Of a DNA stretch of 64,000 nt, positions 52,738 to 62,173 are shown piece after piece. The DNA lies in NCBI GenBank assembly GCA_013361095.1, contig JAATWA010000001.1, forward strand, positions 2,520,501 to 2,584,500, written 5' to 3'. Origin of the DNA: Pseudanabaena biceps. Lineage in GTDB: Bacteria > Cyanobacteriota > Cyanobacteriia > Pseudanabaenales > Pseudanabaenaceae. Position numbers and translations under genes: made by a program. The first letter of the stretch is position 1. Each line of letters opens with the position of its first letter. Under the pieces are notes generated by a model that worked only from the letters and a program-made list of their open reading frames with translations, was not told the DNA's origin and did no database searches.

Positions 52738-52917
52738 CTACTCTTCGCCTTCTTCAGCCTCTTCAGCCATAGGATAGACAAAACCATCATTTCTACCTGT
52801 GAGGATTGACTTACCTAATGAAATAGCTTTTTGAGCGTGAACTGCGGCTTTACGCTTCCATACGGCTTTACGACTATCTCGCTTGGACTTAGATGTGCGT
52901 TTCTTGGGGACTGCCAT
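52738..52917 (-). CDS. rpmF: 50S ribosomal protein L32
   Basis: 59 residues, [20 protein letters not shown], then [20 protein letters not shown] and an acidic end (AEEAEEGEE). The N-terminus [13 protein letters not shown] is diagnostic for L32. The four-Cys zinc site of some L32 proteins is absent, as in other cyanobacteria and plastids. Convergent with the membrane-protein gene. Confidence 0.97.
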   Translation of the reverse strand: MAVPKKRTSKSKRDSRKAVWKRKAAVHAQKAISLGKSILTGRNDGFVYPMAEEAEEGEE

Positions 52918-53030
52918 GATGTTATTCGCTTACTAATATGATTATTCTCTAATTTTGAGTCAGAAAATTTTTGACAACTTTTCCAGTATACAGCATGACT
53001 AAATCACATGAAACTAAATTAAAGGCGGTG

Positions 53031-53144
53031 AAACCAATTTTGAGGTTTTCACCGCCTTCGGCTGCGAAAACCTCAAAATTGGTTTTGTGAAAGCCAGCCG
53101 TAGGCTGGCTTTCACAAAACCAATTTTTATAATGAGAATTGCTG
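53031..53144. repeat. Type II repeat, inverted order, left end missing
   Basis: Hairpin CCAATTTTGAGGTTTTC... comes first, then a hairpin with perfect 19-bp arms GGTTTTGTGAAAGCCAGCC, loop GTA (53081-53121), then the terminal ATAATGAGAATTGCTG. The matching CAGCAATTCTCATTAT is not found on the left. Confidence 0.75.
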
Positions 53145-53163
53145 CATTAATATAACCAAGCAA

Positions 53164-53210
53164 GATTTACAAGGAGTTGCGGCGCGAAGCGCCGCAACTC
53201 CTTGTAAATC
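53164..53210. repeat. Type I hairpin repeat
   Basis: Perfect 22-bp arms GATTTACAAGGAGTTGCGGC.., loop GAA. Confidence 0.87.
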
Positions 53211-53255
53211 TAAATAAATAAATGGCGACGCAAAGCGCCGCCATTTATTTATTTA
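53211..53255. repeat. Type I hairpin repeat with one mismatch
   Basis: 21-bp arms TAAATAAATAAATGGCGACG.., core GGCGACGC facing GCGCCGCC (A-C), loop AAA. Abuts the previous copy and ends four bases from the NACHT stop codon. Confidence 0.85.
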
Positions 53256-53258
53256 GTT

Positions 53259-55640
53259 TTACATTTGTAATAACTTGTACTCACTTTGGGGAAGCAACAG
53301 AGAAGTTTCGATTTGACTTTTTACCAGAGGACTGACGTATTCAGCATTATTTAAGCATTCGATTAGTAATTTATTACCGTCATGATATGTCCGTAATATC
53401 TTGAGCTGATTGTCACTAAATTTCCATTCTTGAGAACCCTTACGGTGCTGCACAATCAAACTACGCAGATTTTTAGACCACTCTAGTCCCTTAGCTTGCC
53501 ACCATTTGGCAAATTTTTCCCTCTCCTTGTAAGGACTAGGTAGCTTTTCGCGTAGATATTGTAAGCCGCGATTTAATTCTGGTTCAAGAATGCAGGCTAG
53601 CTCCAAAATAGAATTATTGGCAAAATATAGAGCCAGATCTAGATTGAGCGCGAGATTGATGGTGTAGTCAATATCTATCTCCGTCTCCATCGTATTGTCT
53701 ATGCCTAGCGATCGCGTTCGAGCCCTTTCTAATGAACGAGAATGGGCAATATCTAAAGCTCTAGCGCGATCAAGCGATCGATTATCTTCCAAGTCGATGT
53801 CTAAATATAGAGCGCGAATTGTGACGGCTTTATAGGGTGTTTGAATTTGAATAGACTGTTGATTGACCCATGACAAAAAAGATTGGAGGTGCGGATCTTT
53901 AGTTACAAGGTCATCAATTTTGCGCTTCATCAATTGCAAAATTTTGTCCGCTTGCTGAGAAATGCTGATGGTCATCACGATTACCCCATGCCAGCGCTTG
54001 ATATAGATCCGATCTAGTAAATATCTTTCCGCGATCGCAGATTTAATATTGGCGAGTCGATAGGCCGCTAGATAGTCATGGAGAGTGGTGTGAGGAAATC
54101 GATAAACTCCCTTAGCACATTCCCACAAGAGGCTATGCTGCCACTTGAGCGATTGAAATAGCTGATCAATATCCAGATTTCTGGACGATAACTCATGGCT
54201 AGCTGCCATGCAATCGCGAAAATCCTCTTCAAGTTGATTATTTTGCCATACATAACCATGACGATCTAGAGCCACGATCGCTACATAGGAGAGCAAATTT
54301 TGTTTTTGAGAAATTGATAATTCTTGATGACTAGCAGGTAAGCATTTAGTCTGTTCCCAAGTATTTAGCAACAAATTTAAAATATCTTGATAAAAGTTAG
54401 GCTTTATATATTCATAACTATTAAAGAAGTGACAAATTTGAGTTAGGAAAAGTGGATTGCTAGCAATCTCCGCAAGTGGTTGATTAGTCGCAATTAATTG
54501 TTGAAATTTTTCAAGACGTTTAGGTTTGTTAGGACAAGTAAGCTGAAACCACTTAGTAGCAAATATGATTATTTGATTATTTTGAAAAGGTGCAATCTCT
54601 AAAGTAGTAAATGATTGTAAAACATGGGTATAAACTGGATTACGAGTAGCTAATACAATTCTATTGAGAGGATAGCGATCGCTAAAGTTAGCGATTTGTC
54701 GCAACACTTCAGTTTGTTGATTAGGGTCTATTTCATCTAAACCATCCCACAACAATAGTAAACGTCCCTCTATCAATAAATTCTCTAATTCATTACCATC
54801 AATAAGCTCATTTAAAAAGTCTTCCTTAAGTCCATAATTAGCAAGCTGATATCTAATCCATGTCAAGGGATTATCTGATGCGATATTGAGCGATCGCAAT
54901 GATAAAAACACGGGCAAATATTCAGGCAAAGTCTTTTCGGCAATGCAGCTTATCGCCCAATGTTTAAGCAAAGTAGTCTTGCCAAAGCCTAATCCACCTA
55001 CTAACAAAATATGTTTATTTTCTTCTAAAGCTTGCTCGGCGGTAATTGTAGGAGGATATAACTTTACTAAATAAAATTGATCATATTGTTCAGGAGGCAC
55101 GTTTACAAATGCTTCGTGGAGATCTATATATTGATTAGTTAATAAGCTCGCAAAAACATTGATATCTGTATATAGATCGTGTAAATAAAAAGAAGTATTA
55201 GTATTTATTACCCGTAAGCGATCGCATTGCCAGACTATTCCCTCCGTAATGCTTTGTCGTAATGATTGAAATGTGATCTTTGGCGAATTCTTAGCGTTCT
55301 CTGTGCTTAATGACTCAGTAGTTAGTAATGGTGAATCCAATCGTGAGTTTATTTCAAGATTTGAGTGATTATTATTTTTTTCTTGAGAAGAATTGACACT
55401 TGTTAGATCTTCATTTACTTGAATTTCTGTAAGATTATCTTCAGAAATATTTAACTTCTCACAAATCAAGTCATAGGTGTTGCGATCGATTATTTCCTCG
55501 TTTAAAAAATTTTCAACTAATTGCACAGCTAATCCTAATTGCTCAGCTAGTTGTAAAACAGTATAACCTCGCTGAAAAACTTCATCTCTAGCTTTGTCAG
55601 CAAGTTCCGATGACGTTCTTAACATTAATGATGGAACCAT
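53259..55640 (-). CDS. NACHT-domain STAND NTPase
   Basis: 793 residues. N-terminal ~70 residues form a small helical/HTH-like domain (LADKARDEVFQRGYTVLQLA). The NACHT NTPase has Walker A LLVGGLGFGKTTLLKHWA (about residues 211-225), Walker B LLLLWDGLDEIDP, and NRIVLATRNPVY. A helical region with the repetitive stretch RARALDIAHSRSLERARTRS follows. The C-terminus (QLKILRTYHDGNKLLIECLN, then LVKSQIETSLLLP) is the short domain common in cyanobacterial NACHT proteins. Some bacterial NACHT proteins defend against phage; that role here is inference. Confidence 0.87.
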   Translation of the reverse strand: MVPSLMLRTSSELADKARDEVFQRGYTVLQLAEQLGLAVQLVENFLNEEIIDRNTYDLICEKLNISEDNLTEIQVNEDLTSVNSSQEKNNNHSNLEINSRLDSPLLTTESLSTENAKNSPKITFQSLRQSITEGIVWQCDRLRVINTNTSFYLHDLYTDINVFASLLTNQYIDLHEAFVNVPPEQYDQFYLVKLYPPTITAEQALEENKHILLVGGLGFGKTTLLKHWAISCIAEKTLPEYLPVFLSLRSLNIASDNPLTWIRYQLANYGLKEDFLNELIDGNELENLLIEGRLLLLWDGLDEIDPNQQTEVLRQIANFSDRYPLNRIVLATRNPVYTHVLQSFTTLEIAPFQNNQIIIFATKWFQLTCPNKPKRLEKFQQLIATNQPLAEIASNPLFLTQICHFFNSYEYIKPNFYQDILNLLLNTWEQTKCLPASHQELSISQKQNLLSYVAIVALDRHGYVWQNNQLEEDFRDCMAASHELSSRNLDIDQLFQSLKWQHSLLWECAKGVYRFPHTTLHDYLAAYRLANIKSAIAERYLLDRIYIKRWHGVIVMTISISQQADKILQLMKRKIDDLVTKDPHLQSFLSWVNQQSIQIQTPYKAVTIRALYLDIDLEDNRSLDRARALDIAHSRSLERARTRSLGIDNTMETEIDIDYTINLALNLDLALYFANNSILELACILEPELNRGLQYLREKLPSPYKEREKFAKWWQAKGLEWSKNLRSLIVQHRKGSQEWKFSDNQLKILRTYHDGNKLLIECLNNAEYVSPLVKSQIETSLLLPQSEYKLLQM

Positions 55641-55805
55641 TTATTTATCCCTTTTTTTCTTAAGGAACAACTAATGATATTAAGTTTTGCTTCATGTCAT
55701 TAATTATTCGCTTCGTTATGTTCTAGGTAATTTTGCTTAGCCAATTAACTAATGCCACAAGTTGCTTTAATTAATTCTATTACCGATTAAGAAAAGTTTA
55801 ATCAA

Positions 55806-56528
55806 GTGAGCTTATTAACATTAGCAATCGACGTTGGCGGCAGCAGTATCAAGGCGATCGCTTTTCGAGAAGATGGCACAGCCGCAACATCGCGAGTGCA
55901 AATTCCCACCCCCTGTCCCGCAACTCCTGCGACCATGATTACTTTATTACTTGAGTTGATCCAATCGCAGGGAGATTATGATCGTCTTGCCATTGGGTTT
56001 CCGAGCGTAGTAGAAAATGGCGTGACGAGGGGGGCAATCAATCTCCATCCTGACTGGGATGGCTTTCCATTGATGCAGGTCTTGCAAGATAAGTTAGGCA
56101 AACCTCTGAGGATAGCTAATGATGCTGATGTGCAAGGTTATGGCGCGATCGCAGGGCAAGGGGTGGAGTTAGCCATAACTTTAGGGACTGGATTCGGCTC
56201 ATCATTGTTTCTTGATGGCAAGTTACTCCCCAACTTAGAAATCGGTCAACATATTTGGCGCGATCATCACACTTACGAGGATCTTTTAGGTCAAGCGGCT
56301 CTTGATCGAGTCGGTGTGCAGATTTGGCAATCAAGAATAATGGAGGCGATCGCTTCTTTATTCAAACTCTTTAACTACGACAAGATCTACCTCGGCGGTG
56401 GCAATGCTCGCTTAATAGACTTAAATTTATTGCAAATTTTACCTAACAACTTATCTAATAAAGTGGCGATCGTTTCCAACGATTTAGGACTAATTGGCGG
56501 GCTGGCTCTGTGGCGAACTCAATATTAA
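55806..56528 (+). CDS. ROK-family sugar kinase, polyphosphate-glucokinase-like
   Basis: 240 residues from GTG. TLAIDVGGSSIKAIAFREDG (phosphate 1 motif), LAIGFPSVVENGVT, ANDADVQGYGAIAGQG with the catalytic Asp, and ITLGTGFGSSLFLDG identify the ROK/actin-like fold. The short length and the absence of an N-terminal HTH point to a kinase, not a repressor; polyphosphate glucokinases are the closest relatives I recall. The ROK zinc motif (CxCGxxGC) is not seen; QHIWRDHHTYEDLLGQAAL occupies that place. A type I hairpin starts at the next base. Confidence 0.75.
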   Translation: MSLLTLAIDVGGSSIKAIAFREDGTAATSRVQIPTPCPATPATMITLLLELIQSQGDYDRLAIGFPSVVENGVTRGAINLHPDWDGFPLMQVLQDKLGKPLRIANDADVQGYGAIAGQGVELAITLGTGFGSSLFLDGKLLPNLEIGQHIWRDHHTYEDLLGQAALDRVGVQIWQSRIMEAIASLFKLFNYDKIYLGGGNARLIDLNLLQILPNNLSNKVAIVSNDLGLIGGLALWRTQY

Positions 56529-56573
56529 AACCCAAGAGAGAGGCAGCGCTTTGCGCTGCCTCTCTCTTGGGTT
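56529..56573. repeat. Type I hairpin repeat, compensated core
   Basis: Perfect 21-bp arms AACCCAAGAGAGAGGCAGCG.., core GGCAGCGC/GCGCTGCC, loop TTT. Confidence 0.87.
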
Positions 56574-56612
56574 GATCAAACTAACCACAAGAATTTTTAG
56601 GCGATCGCGCCA

Positions 56613-57431
56613 TCAGATCCCATCAGGATCAACTCCGATTGACCTTAAATAATTGGCTAATTTCTCTTTTTGTTGACGCTCTTGATCAGCGATCGTTCTT
56701 TGTTGCTGAGCAACTACTCTCTGTTGCTCAGCCATTACCTCAGCTTTTAATGCTCGTTCGTCACCAGTCAGCAATAAATTTCCTGACTCGTCCCACCAGC
56801 GTAACCAAGAGACATCATTATCTAGTTTTAGTCCCAGTTCCACACCCATCGGTGCGATCGCAAAATGTCCGCGTTCATTGTGCTGCATTTTGACATAGCG
56901 CCCATCGACTAAGTGATAAGCCTCAAGCAGCTCTCTCCATGCGTCAAAAATGACATAAAAGGGAATGCGAATTGCTTGCTCGTAAACCCAGAATTTTCCT
57001 GCTTTGTCGTCTTCACTGGGCGGTGTTGCGTCTCTCTCTTCAGCCCCATTACCAGAGACAAATTCAATCGCAATTAAGGGCGCAACAAATTCTTTCCATA
57101 GGACATAGGAACGGCGATATTCACCATCAAGAAGGGGTGATACGTTAGGAACATAAAACCAATCGGGGGCTTCGGCTCCTTTTTCAGGTGGTTCCATTAG
57201 TCGCCAATAAATGCCGCTATCTTGCCCAATGCAGTAGCGACCATCGGGATGTAGTTTTTCTAAGACTGGGGTGATCGAGCTAGTTAAAACAATACTTTGT
57301 GGGTGTTCCTGAAAATTTTTCACAAAGGTTCCGTCTGAGTCTGGCAGTTGCTTATGATCGGGAAGACTTATGGGAGTTGGGTAAACGGGTGACGAGGCAG
57401 TAGTTTTAGTTGGCGCTTCGGTAGTTTGCAT
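56613..57431 (-). CDS. Uma2 family endonuclease-fold protein
   Basis: 272 residues. The PD-(D/E)XK-like core shows GQDSGIYWRLMEPPEKGAEA, APDWFYV, PLIAIEFVSGNGAEERD and YEQAIRIPFYVIFD. A glutamine-rich coiled coil (VMAEQQRVVAQQQRTIADQE) and a short SIGVDPDGI end follow, a layout common in cyanobacterial Uma2 proteins. These are numerous in cyanobacteria; substrates are unknown. Same strand as the second Uma2 gene just upstream. Confidence 0.8.
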   Translation of the reverse strand: MQTTEAPTKTTASSPVYPTPISLPDHKQLPDSDGTFVKNFQEHPQSIVLTSSITPVLEKLHPDGRYCIGQDSGIYWRLMEPPEKGAEAPDWFYVPNVSPLLDGEYRRSYVLWKEFVAPLIAIEFVSGNGAEERDATPPSEDDKAGKFWVYEQAIRIPFYVIFDAWRELLEAYHLVDGRYVKMQHNERGHFAIAPMGVELGLKLDNDVSWLRWWDESGNLLLTGDERALKAEVMAEQQRVVAQQQRTIADQERQQKEKLANYLRSIGVDPDGI

Positions 57432-57535
57432 AGTAGCTCTGAGAGATACGTTGACTCGATGTTAACATGAAATTTTTGGTAAAGTGATCGCAGAATCAAA
57501 GGTGATTTGGAATTAACTCGACAATCTTAAATGCT

Positions 57536-58120
57536 TTAGCCCCAACCCAACAGACTACTAACATCTAAAACAAAATCTGGTAAGACATCTTCCCCTGAGA
57601 GCATTTTGGGATTTTCTAAAATTTCCACAGGCTGTCCTTGACGGTAGATAGCTACGCGCTTGTGTTTAGGATCGAGCAACCATCCTAAAAGACAACCATT
57701 ATCCATATATTCTTCCATCTTAGCCAGTCCGTGCTTCCATGAGTCACTGGGCGATAGAAGTTCGATGAGAAATTCAGGACAGACTGGTAAAAAGCCGCGA
57801 CGTTGTTCGGGAGTGAGGGATTCCCATTTTGCGAGAGATATCCATGCCGCATCAGGAGAGCGATCGCCACCCTTGGGCAAACTGAAACCCGTTGAAGAAT
57901 CAAAAATTTTACCTTGCTTCGCGCCATGATTCCATACATACAGCTCACCATTAAGGTCAGCGTTAAAACTCCCTGTTTCACCACCTGTTGGGGACATAAC
58001 GATCAATTCTCCTTTGGTAGTTCGCTCTAGCTTCATGTCAGGATTTGCCGCGCAGATTTTGACAAACTCTTCGCGGGTTAGGGTTATAACTGAACTCAGA
58101 TCGAGGGTTTGAAAATTCAC
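57536..58120 (-). CDS. Uma2 family endonuclease-fold protein
   Basis: 194 residues, typical length. SPTGGETGSFNADLNGELYV, GFSLPKGGDRSPDAAWISLA with the catalytic Asp, CPEFLIELLSPSD with the Glu-x-x pattern and MEEYMDNGCLLGWLLDPKHK are the family signatures. The next gene (56613-57431) is a second, divergent Uma2 member in the same orientation, 104 bp away. Function unproven; the fold is that of restriction endonucleases. Confidence 0.85.
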   Translation of the reverse strand: MNFQTLDLSSVITLTREEFVKICAANPDMKLERTTKGELIVMSPTGGETGSFNADLNGELYVWNHGAKQGKIFDSSTGFSLPKGGDRSPDAAWISLAKWESLTPEQRRGFLPVCPEFLIELLSPSDSWKHGLAKMEEYMDNGCLLGWLLDPKHKRVAIYRQGQPVEILENPKMLSGEDVLPDFVLDVSSLLGWG

Positions 58121-58157
58121 GATATTATCCCGTTATCTACTCAAAAATAAGTTTTCT

Positions 58158-58200
58158 ATAACCAAGGAAAAAATGGCGTAGCCATTTTTTCCTTGGTTAT
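58158..58200. terminator. Terminator of rel/spoT
   Basis: Perfect 20-bp arms ATAACCAAGGAAAAAATGGC / GCCATTTTTTCCTTGGTTAT, loop GTA, reaching the first base of the rel stop codon on the minus strand. Confidence 0.8.
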
Positions 58201-60497
58201 CACTCACCGATTAGGCGGCAGACTGAGAGCGTATCGCACATCTTATTGATTTGGTTACAGACTCGATCAAACTGATGGCGATCGCTAATATCGATACTTA
58301 AATCAATGATTGCCGCTTTACCTGTTTTCGTCTGCACATTAGCCCGCCTCACATTAATTTTATTGTCAGAAAGTCGCGTCAAAATGTCTCGCAATACCCC
58401 CACTCGGTCAATCGTTTCCACACGAATATCAATAGGATAGGTAACGACTTGCTCATTTTCTTTGTGCTGATTCCATGCCACATGGAGCAGGCGATCGCTA
58501 GGAATGTTAACTAAATTATTACAATCATTGCGATGGATCGTGATGCCGCGATTGCTGCCCAAAGCAACTACTCCCGTAATTGGCTCTCCAGGCAATGGCT
58601 TACAACAACCAGCGATCGAATAAACCATGCCATCTAGCCCCAAAATTGGTGCTTTAGAATTATGGTTATGGGCGGGTTCATGGCGATTTTCAAACTTATG
58701 AACATGGGGTAAATGTCGTTCTCCATGTTGATGTTCGCGCAGTTTATTAACTACAGCATTGACTGAAGTTTCACCATAGCCAATTCCCGCTAATAAATCT
58801 TCGACATTGTGATAGTTACATCGCTCCGCCAGCTTTTGCATCTGATCAGACTTAAGCAAAGCTTCTAATCCACTCTTACCCAATTCTCGTTCTAGAGCAT
58901 TGCGCCCGAGAGTAATATTTTCATCCCGTCGCGATCGCTTAAACCACTGTCGAATTCGACTTTTTGCCGAACTCGTGGCTACAAAATTAATCCAATCAAT
59001 ACTAGGATGGGCATTGTTTTGGGTGAGAATCGTCACAATATCGCCATGCTTGAGAGGACGTTGCAATGTGACCATCACATTATTAACTAAAGCTCCCGAA
59101 CAGTGATTCCCAACTTCCGTATGCACACGGTAAGCAAAATCTACGGGTGTCGCGCCACGGGGTAAACAATACACATCGCCCTTAGGACTAAATACATAGA
59201 CCTCACTATCAAATAAATCGTCCTTGACACTATCTAGATATTCCTGCGGATCGTTCAGTTCCCGCTGCCATTCCACCAACTGACGCAGCCAAGTAAATTT
59301 CTGATCATCCCCCTTGAGAGGCTTGCTGGTCGAGTTACTCTCTTTATATTTCCAATGCGCCGCAATACCATAGTCAGCTATATGATGCATTTCCCAAGTG
59401 CGAATCTGGACTTCTACTGGTTGTCCTTTCGGTCCAATCACGGCTGTATGTAAAGATTGATAGCGATTGGGTTTTGGTAAACCAATGTAGTCCTTAAAAC
59501 GACCAGGAATTGGGCAGAAATGATCATGCACAATTGCTAAAACTCGATAACATTCTTCTTTGGAGCTGACGATTACCCTAACCGCTTGAATATCATAAAT
59601 CTCGTTGTACTGTTTTTTCTGGCGTTCCATCTTGCGATAAATGCCATACAGATGCTTGGGGCGACCGCTAATGTCAACATCCTCAATTCCGATTGAGGCA
59701 AGGCGATCGCCTAATACTTTAGTAACTTCAACTAGTTGTTCTTGGCGGCTTTCGCGAGTTTCGGCAACCAAAGATTCCATCATTTGATATTGCTCTGGCT
59801 CAATGTACTTGAAGGCAATATCTTCAAGTTCCCATTTAATCTGTCCCAAGCCCAGACGGTTAGCAAGAGGAGCAAAAATTTCTCGCGTTTCTCTAGAAAT
59901 CAATACACGTTTTTCGGGACGCAAATGTTCTAGGGTTCGCATATTATGTAAGCGATCGGCAAGTTTGACGATAATCACGCGAATATCCTGCGCCATCGCC
60001 AGAAACATCCTACGAAAGTTTTCAGCTTGACTCTCGGTTTTACTCTCAAAGCTCAGCTTTGATAATTTCGTCACCCCTTCTACTAGTTGGCGGACTTCCT
60101 TGCCAAACATCTCTTCAATTTGATCGCAAGATACTTCCGTATCCTCAACCACATCATGCAAGAACCCCGCAGCAATCATGGCATTGCTTGCACCTAAATC
60201 TTTTAAAATTCCTGCGACAGCAATTGGGTGCAATATATAAGGCTCTCCCGAAGCCCGACATTGCCCGTCGTGCAGTCGGTAAGCAAATTTCATCGCCCGA
60301 CAGATAATATCTTCATCTTCCCGACTTTCTTGCGCCTGTGAATTGTCCAAGCAACACTTTAGCCAGTCTGGAATCCATTCTGCTACTACCACAGAGAAAT
60401 TTGGCGATCGCTCGCTTTCTCCTAACTGATCGACCTCATCCGATGTTTGAACAAGCCGATCCACTGAAACTTCAGCTAATAATGTCATCGGAGTCAT
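58200..60497 (-). CDS. rel: Bifunctional (p)ppGpp synthetase/hydrolase
   Basis: 765 residues. HD hydrolase domain (AAGFLHDVVEDTEVS), synthetase domain (GRPKHLYGIYRKMERQKKQY, FKDYIGLPKPNRYQSLHTAV, VEVQIRTWEMH), TGS domain (VYVFSPKGDVYCLPRGATPV), a Cys/His zinc-finger-like segment (SIAGCCKPLPGEPITG) and a C-terminal ACT domain (TIDRVGVLRDILTRLSDNKI). Both catalytic domains keep key residues, so it should make and degrade the alarmone, as the single long RSH of cyanobacteria does. Start MTPMTLLAEVSV. Confidence 0.96.
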   Translation of the reverse strand: MTPMTLLAEVSVDRLVQTSDEVDQLGESERSPNFSVVVAEWIPDWLKCCLDNSQAQESREDEDIICRAMKFAYRLHDGQCRASGEPYILHPIAVAGILKDLGASNAMIAAGFLHDVVEDTEVSCDQIEEMFGKEVRQLVEGVTKLSKLSFESKTESQAENFRRMFLAMAQDIRVIIVKLADRLHNMRTLEHLRPEKRVLISRETREIFAPLANRLGLGQIKWELEDIAFKYIEPEQYQMMESLVAETRESRQEQLVEVTKVLGDRLASIGIEDVDISGRPKHLYGIYRKMERQKKQYNEIYDIQAVRVIVSSKEECYRVLAIVHDHFCPIPGRFKDYIGLPKPNRYQSLHTAVIGPKGQPVEVQIRTWEMHHIADYGIAAHWKYKESNSTSKPLKGDDQKFTWLRQLVEWQRELNDPQEYLDSVKDDLFDSEVYVFSPKGDVYCLPRGATPVDFAYRVHTEVGNHCSGALVNNVMVTLQRPLKHGDIVTILTQNNAHPSIDWINFVATSSAKSRIRQWFKRSRRDENITLGRNALERELGKSGLEALLKSDQMQKLAERCNYHNVEDLLAGIGYGETSVNAVVNKLREHQHGERHLPHVHKFENRHEPAHNHNSKAPILGLDGMVYSIAGCCKPLPGEPITGVVALGSNRGITIHRNDCNNLVNIPSDRLLHVAWNQHKENEQVVTYPIDIRVETIDRVGVLRDILTRLSDNKINVRRANVQTKTGKAAIIDLSIDISDRHQFDRVCNQINKMCDTLSVCRLIGE

Positions 60498-60620
60498 ATG
60501 TTCAATTGCCCCTTAGCAGAAATATTAATTCAGGTTTTGATAATCTTATTTTAAACTTTACGTCAATCATCTTGTTTTGTCTCTAGAAATTGTTTCCGTA
60601 AAACAAAAAGGTCTAAAAAT

Positions 60621-61313
60621 ATGGCTAATCGCGCTGAAGAATACCGTGAAAAACTCAAACAGTTAATGCAATTAGCAAATATACCTAGTCTGTCAGCTTT
60701 ACGCGATCGCACAGGACTATCGAGAAGAGCAATCGAAAAACTGCGCTCTGGCTATGGATCAGCCTTAAAATATACTGACTTAATCAACCTTGCCCAAGTT
60801 TTACAGATTGGTGTAAATCAATTAATCACTGATTTTATAGAAGATATTCAGCCATCAAACAAATCAACAAATTCCATAGATTCTTTACCATTATTAGCTC
60901 CAAAATCAGCTTCAGAGTTAGAAAATCTGCGCCAAGAATACCAATACCTGCAACAAAAATTAGCTAATCAAAAACAAGAACTGCGATCGCAGTTTGAGCG
61001 CGAAACGATCCAACAGTTAGAATCCCTAATTTTGCAACTACCATCAGCAATTTATGCTGCCCAAAATAATCCTCAAATGCTCGCCAAAAATATTTTGCCT
61101 TTACTAAGACCCATCGATCTACTCTTGCAAAAATGGGGAATTCAAGCGATCGGCTCTGTCGGCGCTGAGGTGGACTACGATCCGCAGCAACATCAACTAA
61201 TGGATGGTGGGGAATGTGGCGATCGCGTAACTGTCAAATATGTCGGCTATCGCCAAGGCGAAAAACTGCTTTACCGCGCCAGAGTCACGACCTCAAGCAG
61301 CAAAGCCCTGTAG
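60621..61313 (+). CDS. XRE-type HTH protein with GrpE-like C-terminal domain
   Basis: 230 residues. N-terminal ~70: LSALRDRTGLSRRAIEKLRS, followed by a second helix pair, as in XRE helix-turn-helix domains. The middle (about 95-140) is a coiled coil (ENLRQEYQYLQQKLANQKQE). The C-terminal part (WGIQAIGSVGAEVDYDPQQH ... VKYVGYRQGEKLLYRARVTT) aligns by eye with the beta-domain of GrpE, the DnaK nucleotide-exchange factor. No dnaK or dnaJ is near. It may be a DNA-binding or chaperone-linked regulator; this is inference. ATG start. Confidence 0.65.
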   Translation: MANRAEEYREKLKQLMQLANIPSLSALRDRTGLSRRAIEKLRSGYGSALKYTDLINLAQVLQIGVNQLITDFIEDIQPSNKSTNSIDSLPLLAPKSASELENLRQEYQYLQQKLANQKQELRSQFERETIQQLESLILQLPSAIYAAQNNPQMLAKNILPLLRPIDLLLQKWGIQAIGSVGAEVDYDPQQHQLMDGGECGDRVTVKYVGYRQGEKLLYRARVTTSSSKAL

Positions 61314-61370
61314 GGTGACGGCCGACATTGCTATAGAATACTGAAAACAATTACTAAACGCGATATATCC

Positions 61371-62108
61371 ATGAGTGGTACTAAGCTCTACGAAGGCAAA
61401 GCCAAAATCCTATTTACGACAGACGACCCTAATATTTTGCTGTCGCAGTACAAGGACGATGCAACTGCTTTTAATGCCTTAAAAAAAGGAACGATCGCCA
61501 ACAAAGGTGAAATGAACTGCGCGATCGCCTCCCATATTTTTCAGTACCTAGAAGCCAACGGGATTGCTACTCATTTCATTAGCCAAGTCTCGCCGAATGA
61601 AATGCAAGTTGCCGCCGTCAAGATTTTAGCGATCGAAGTAGTAGTCCGAAACATTGCCGCAGGAAGTATTTGCAAAAGACTGGGACTAGAAAAAGGACAA
61701 ACTCTCAACGAGCCTCTGGTGGAATTCTTTTATAAAAACGATGATCTTGGCGATCCCTTAATTACTGAAGATCATATCGCCATGCTTGAGTTAGCTACTC
61801 CCGATCAAGTTTCCCAACTCAGGAAATTAGCACTAGATATTAACCATCATCTTCAAGCATTTTTTGAGCAATGTAACTTGACACTAGTTGATTTCAAAGT
61901 AGAAATTGGCGCTAATTACCAAGGCAAATTGCTACTCGCTGACGAAATTAGCCCCGATACCTGCCGCCTTTGGGATAAAAATATTGCCGATCCTAGCGAT
62001 CGCATCATGGACAAAGATCGCTTCCGTCAAGATCTTGGCAAAATTGCTGAAGCCTACCAAGAAGTTACCAAGCGCGTTTTAGCGGTGAAAATTCCTATTC
62101 ATCCATAA
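61371..62108 (+). CDS. purC: SAICAR synthetase
   Basis: 245 residues. Joins aspartate to carboxyaminoimidazole ribotide in purine synthesis. KLYEGKAKILFTTDD at the N-terminus, KGEMNCAIASHIFQYLEANG, EVVVRNIAAGSICKRLG and LVDFKVEIGANYQG ... LLADEISPDTCRLWD are the family signatures. Full length. It starts 57 bp after the HTH-GrpE-like gene on the same strand. Confidence 0.97.
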   Translation: MSGTKLYEGKAKILFTTDDPNILLSQYKDDATAFNALKKGTIANKGEMNCAIASHIFQYLEANGIATHFISQVSPNEMQVAAVKILAIEVVVRNIAAGSICKRLGLEKGQTLNEPLVEFFYKNDDLGDPLITEDHIAMLELATPDQVSQLRKLALDINHHLQAFFEQCNLTLVDFKVEIGANYQGKLLLADEISPDTCRLWDKNIADPSDRIMDKDRFRQDLGKIAEAYQEVTKRVLAVKIPIHP

Positions 62109-62173
62109 CATTATGGGGATATTGAAAGTTATAGTAATCTATAGCCTTAACCAGTCTATGGTAAGACAAAGCC

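Larger units (their letters stand above)
52918..53258. other. Region between rpmF and the NACHT gene
   Basis: 341 bp: rpmF leader, a type II element lacking its left end, and two type I hairpins. No gene seen. Confidence 0.5.
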
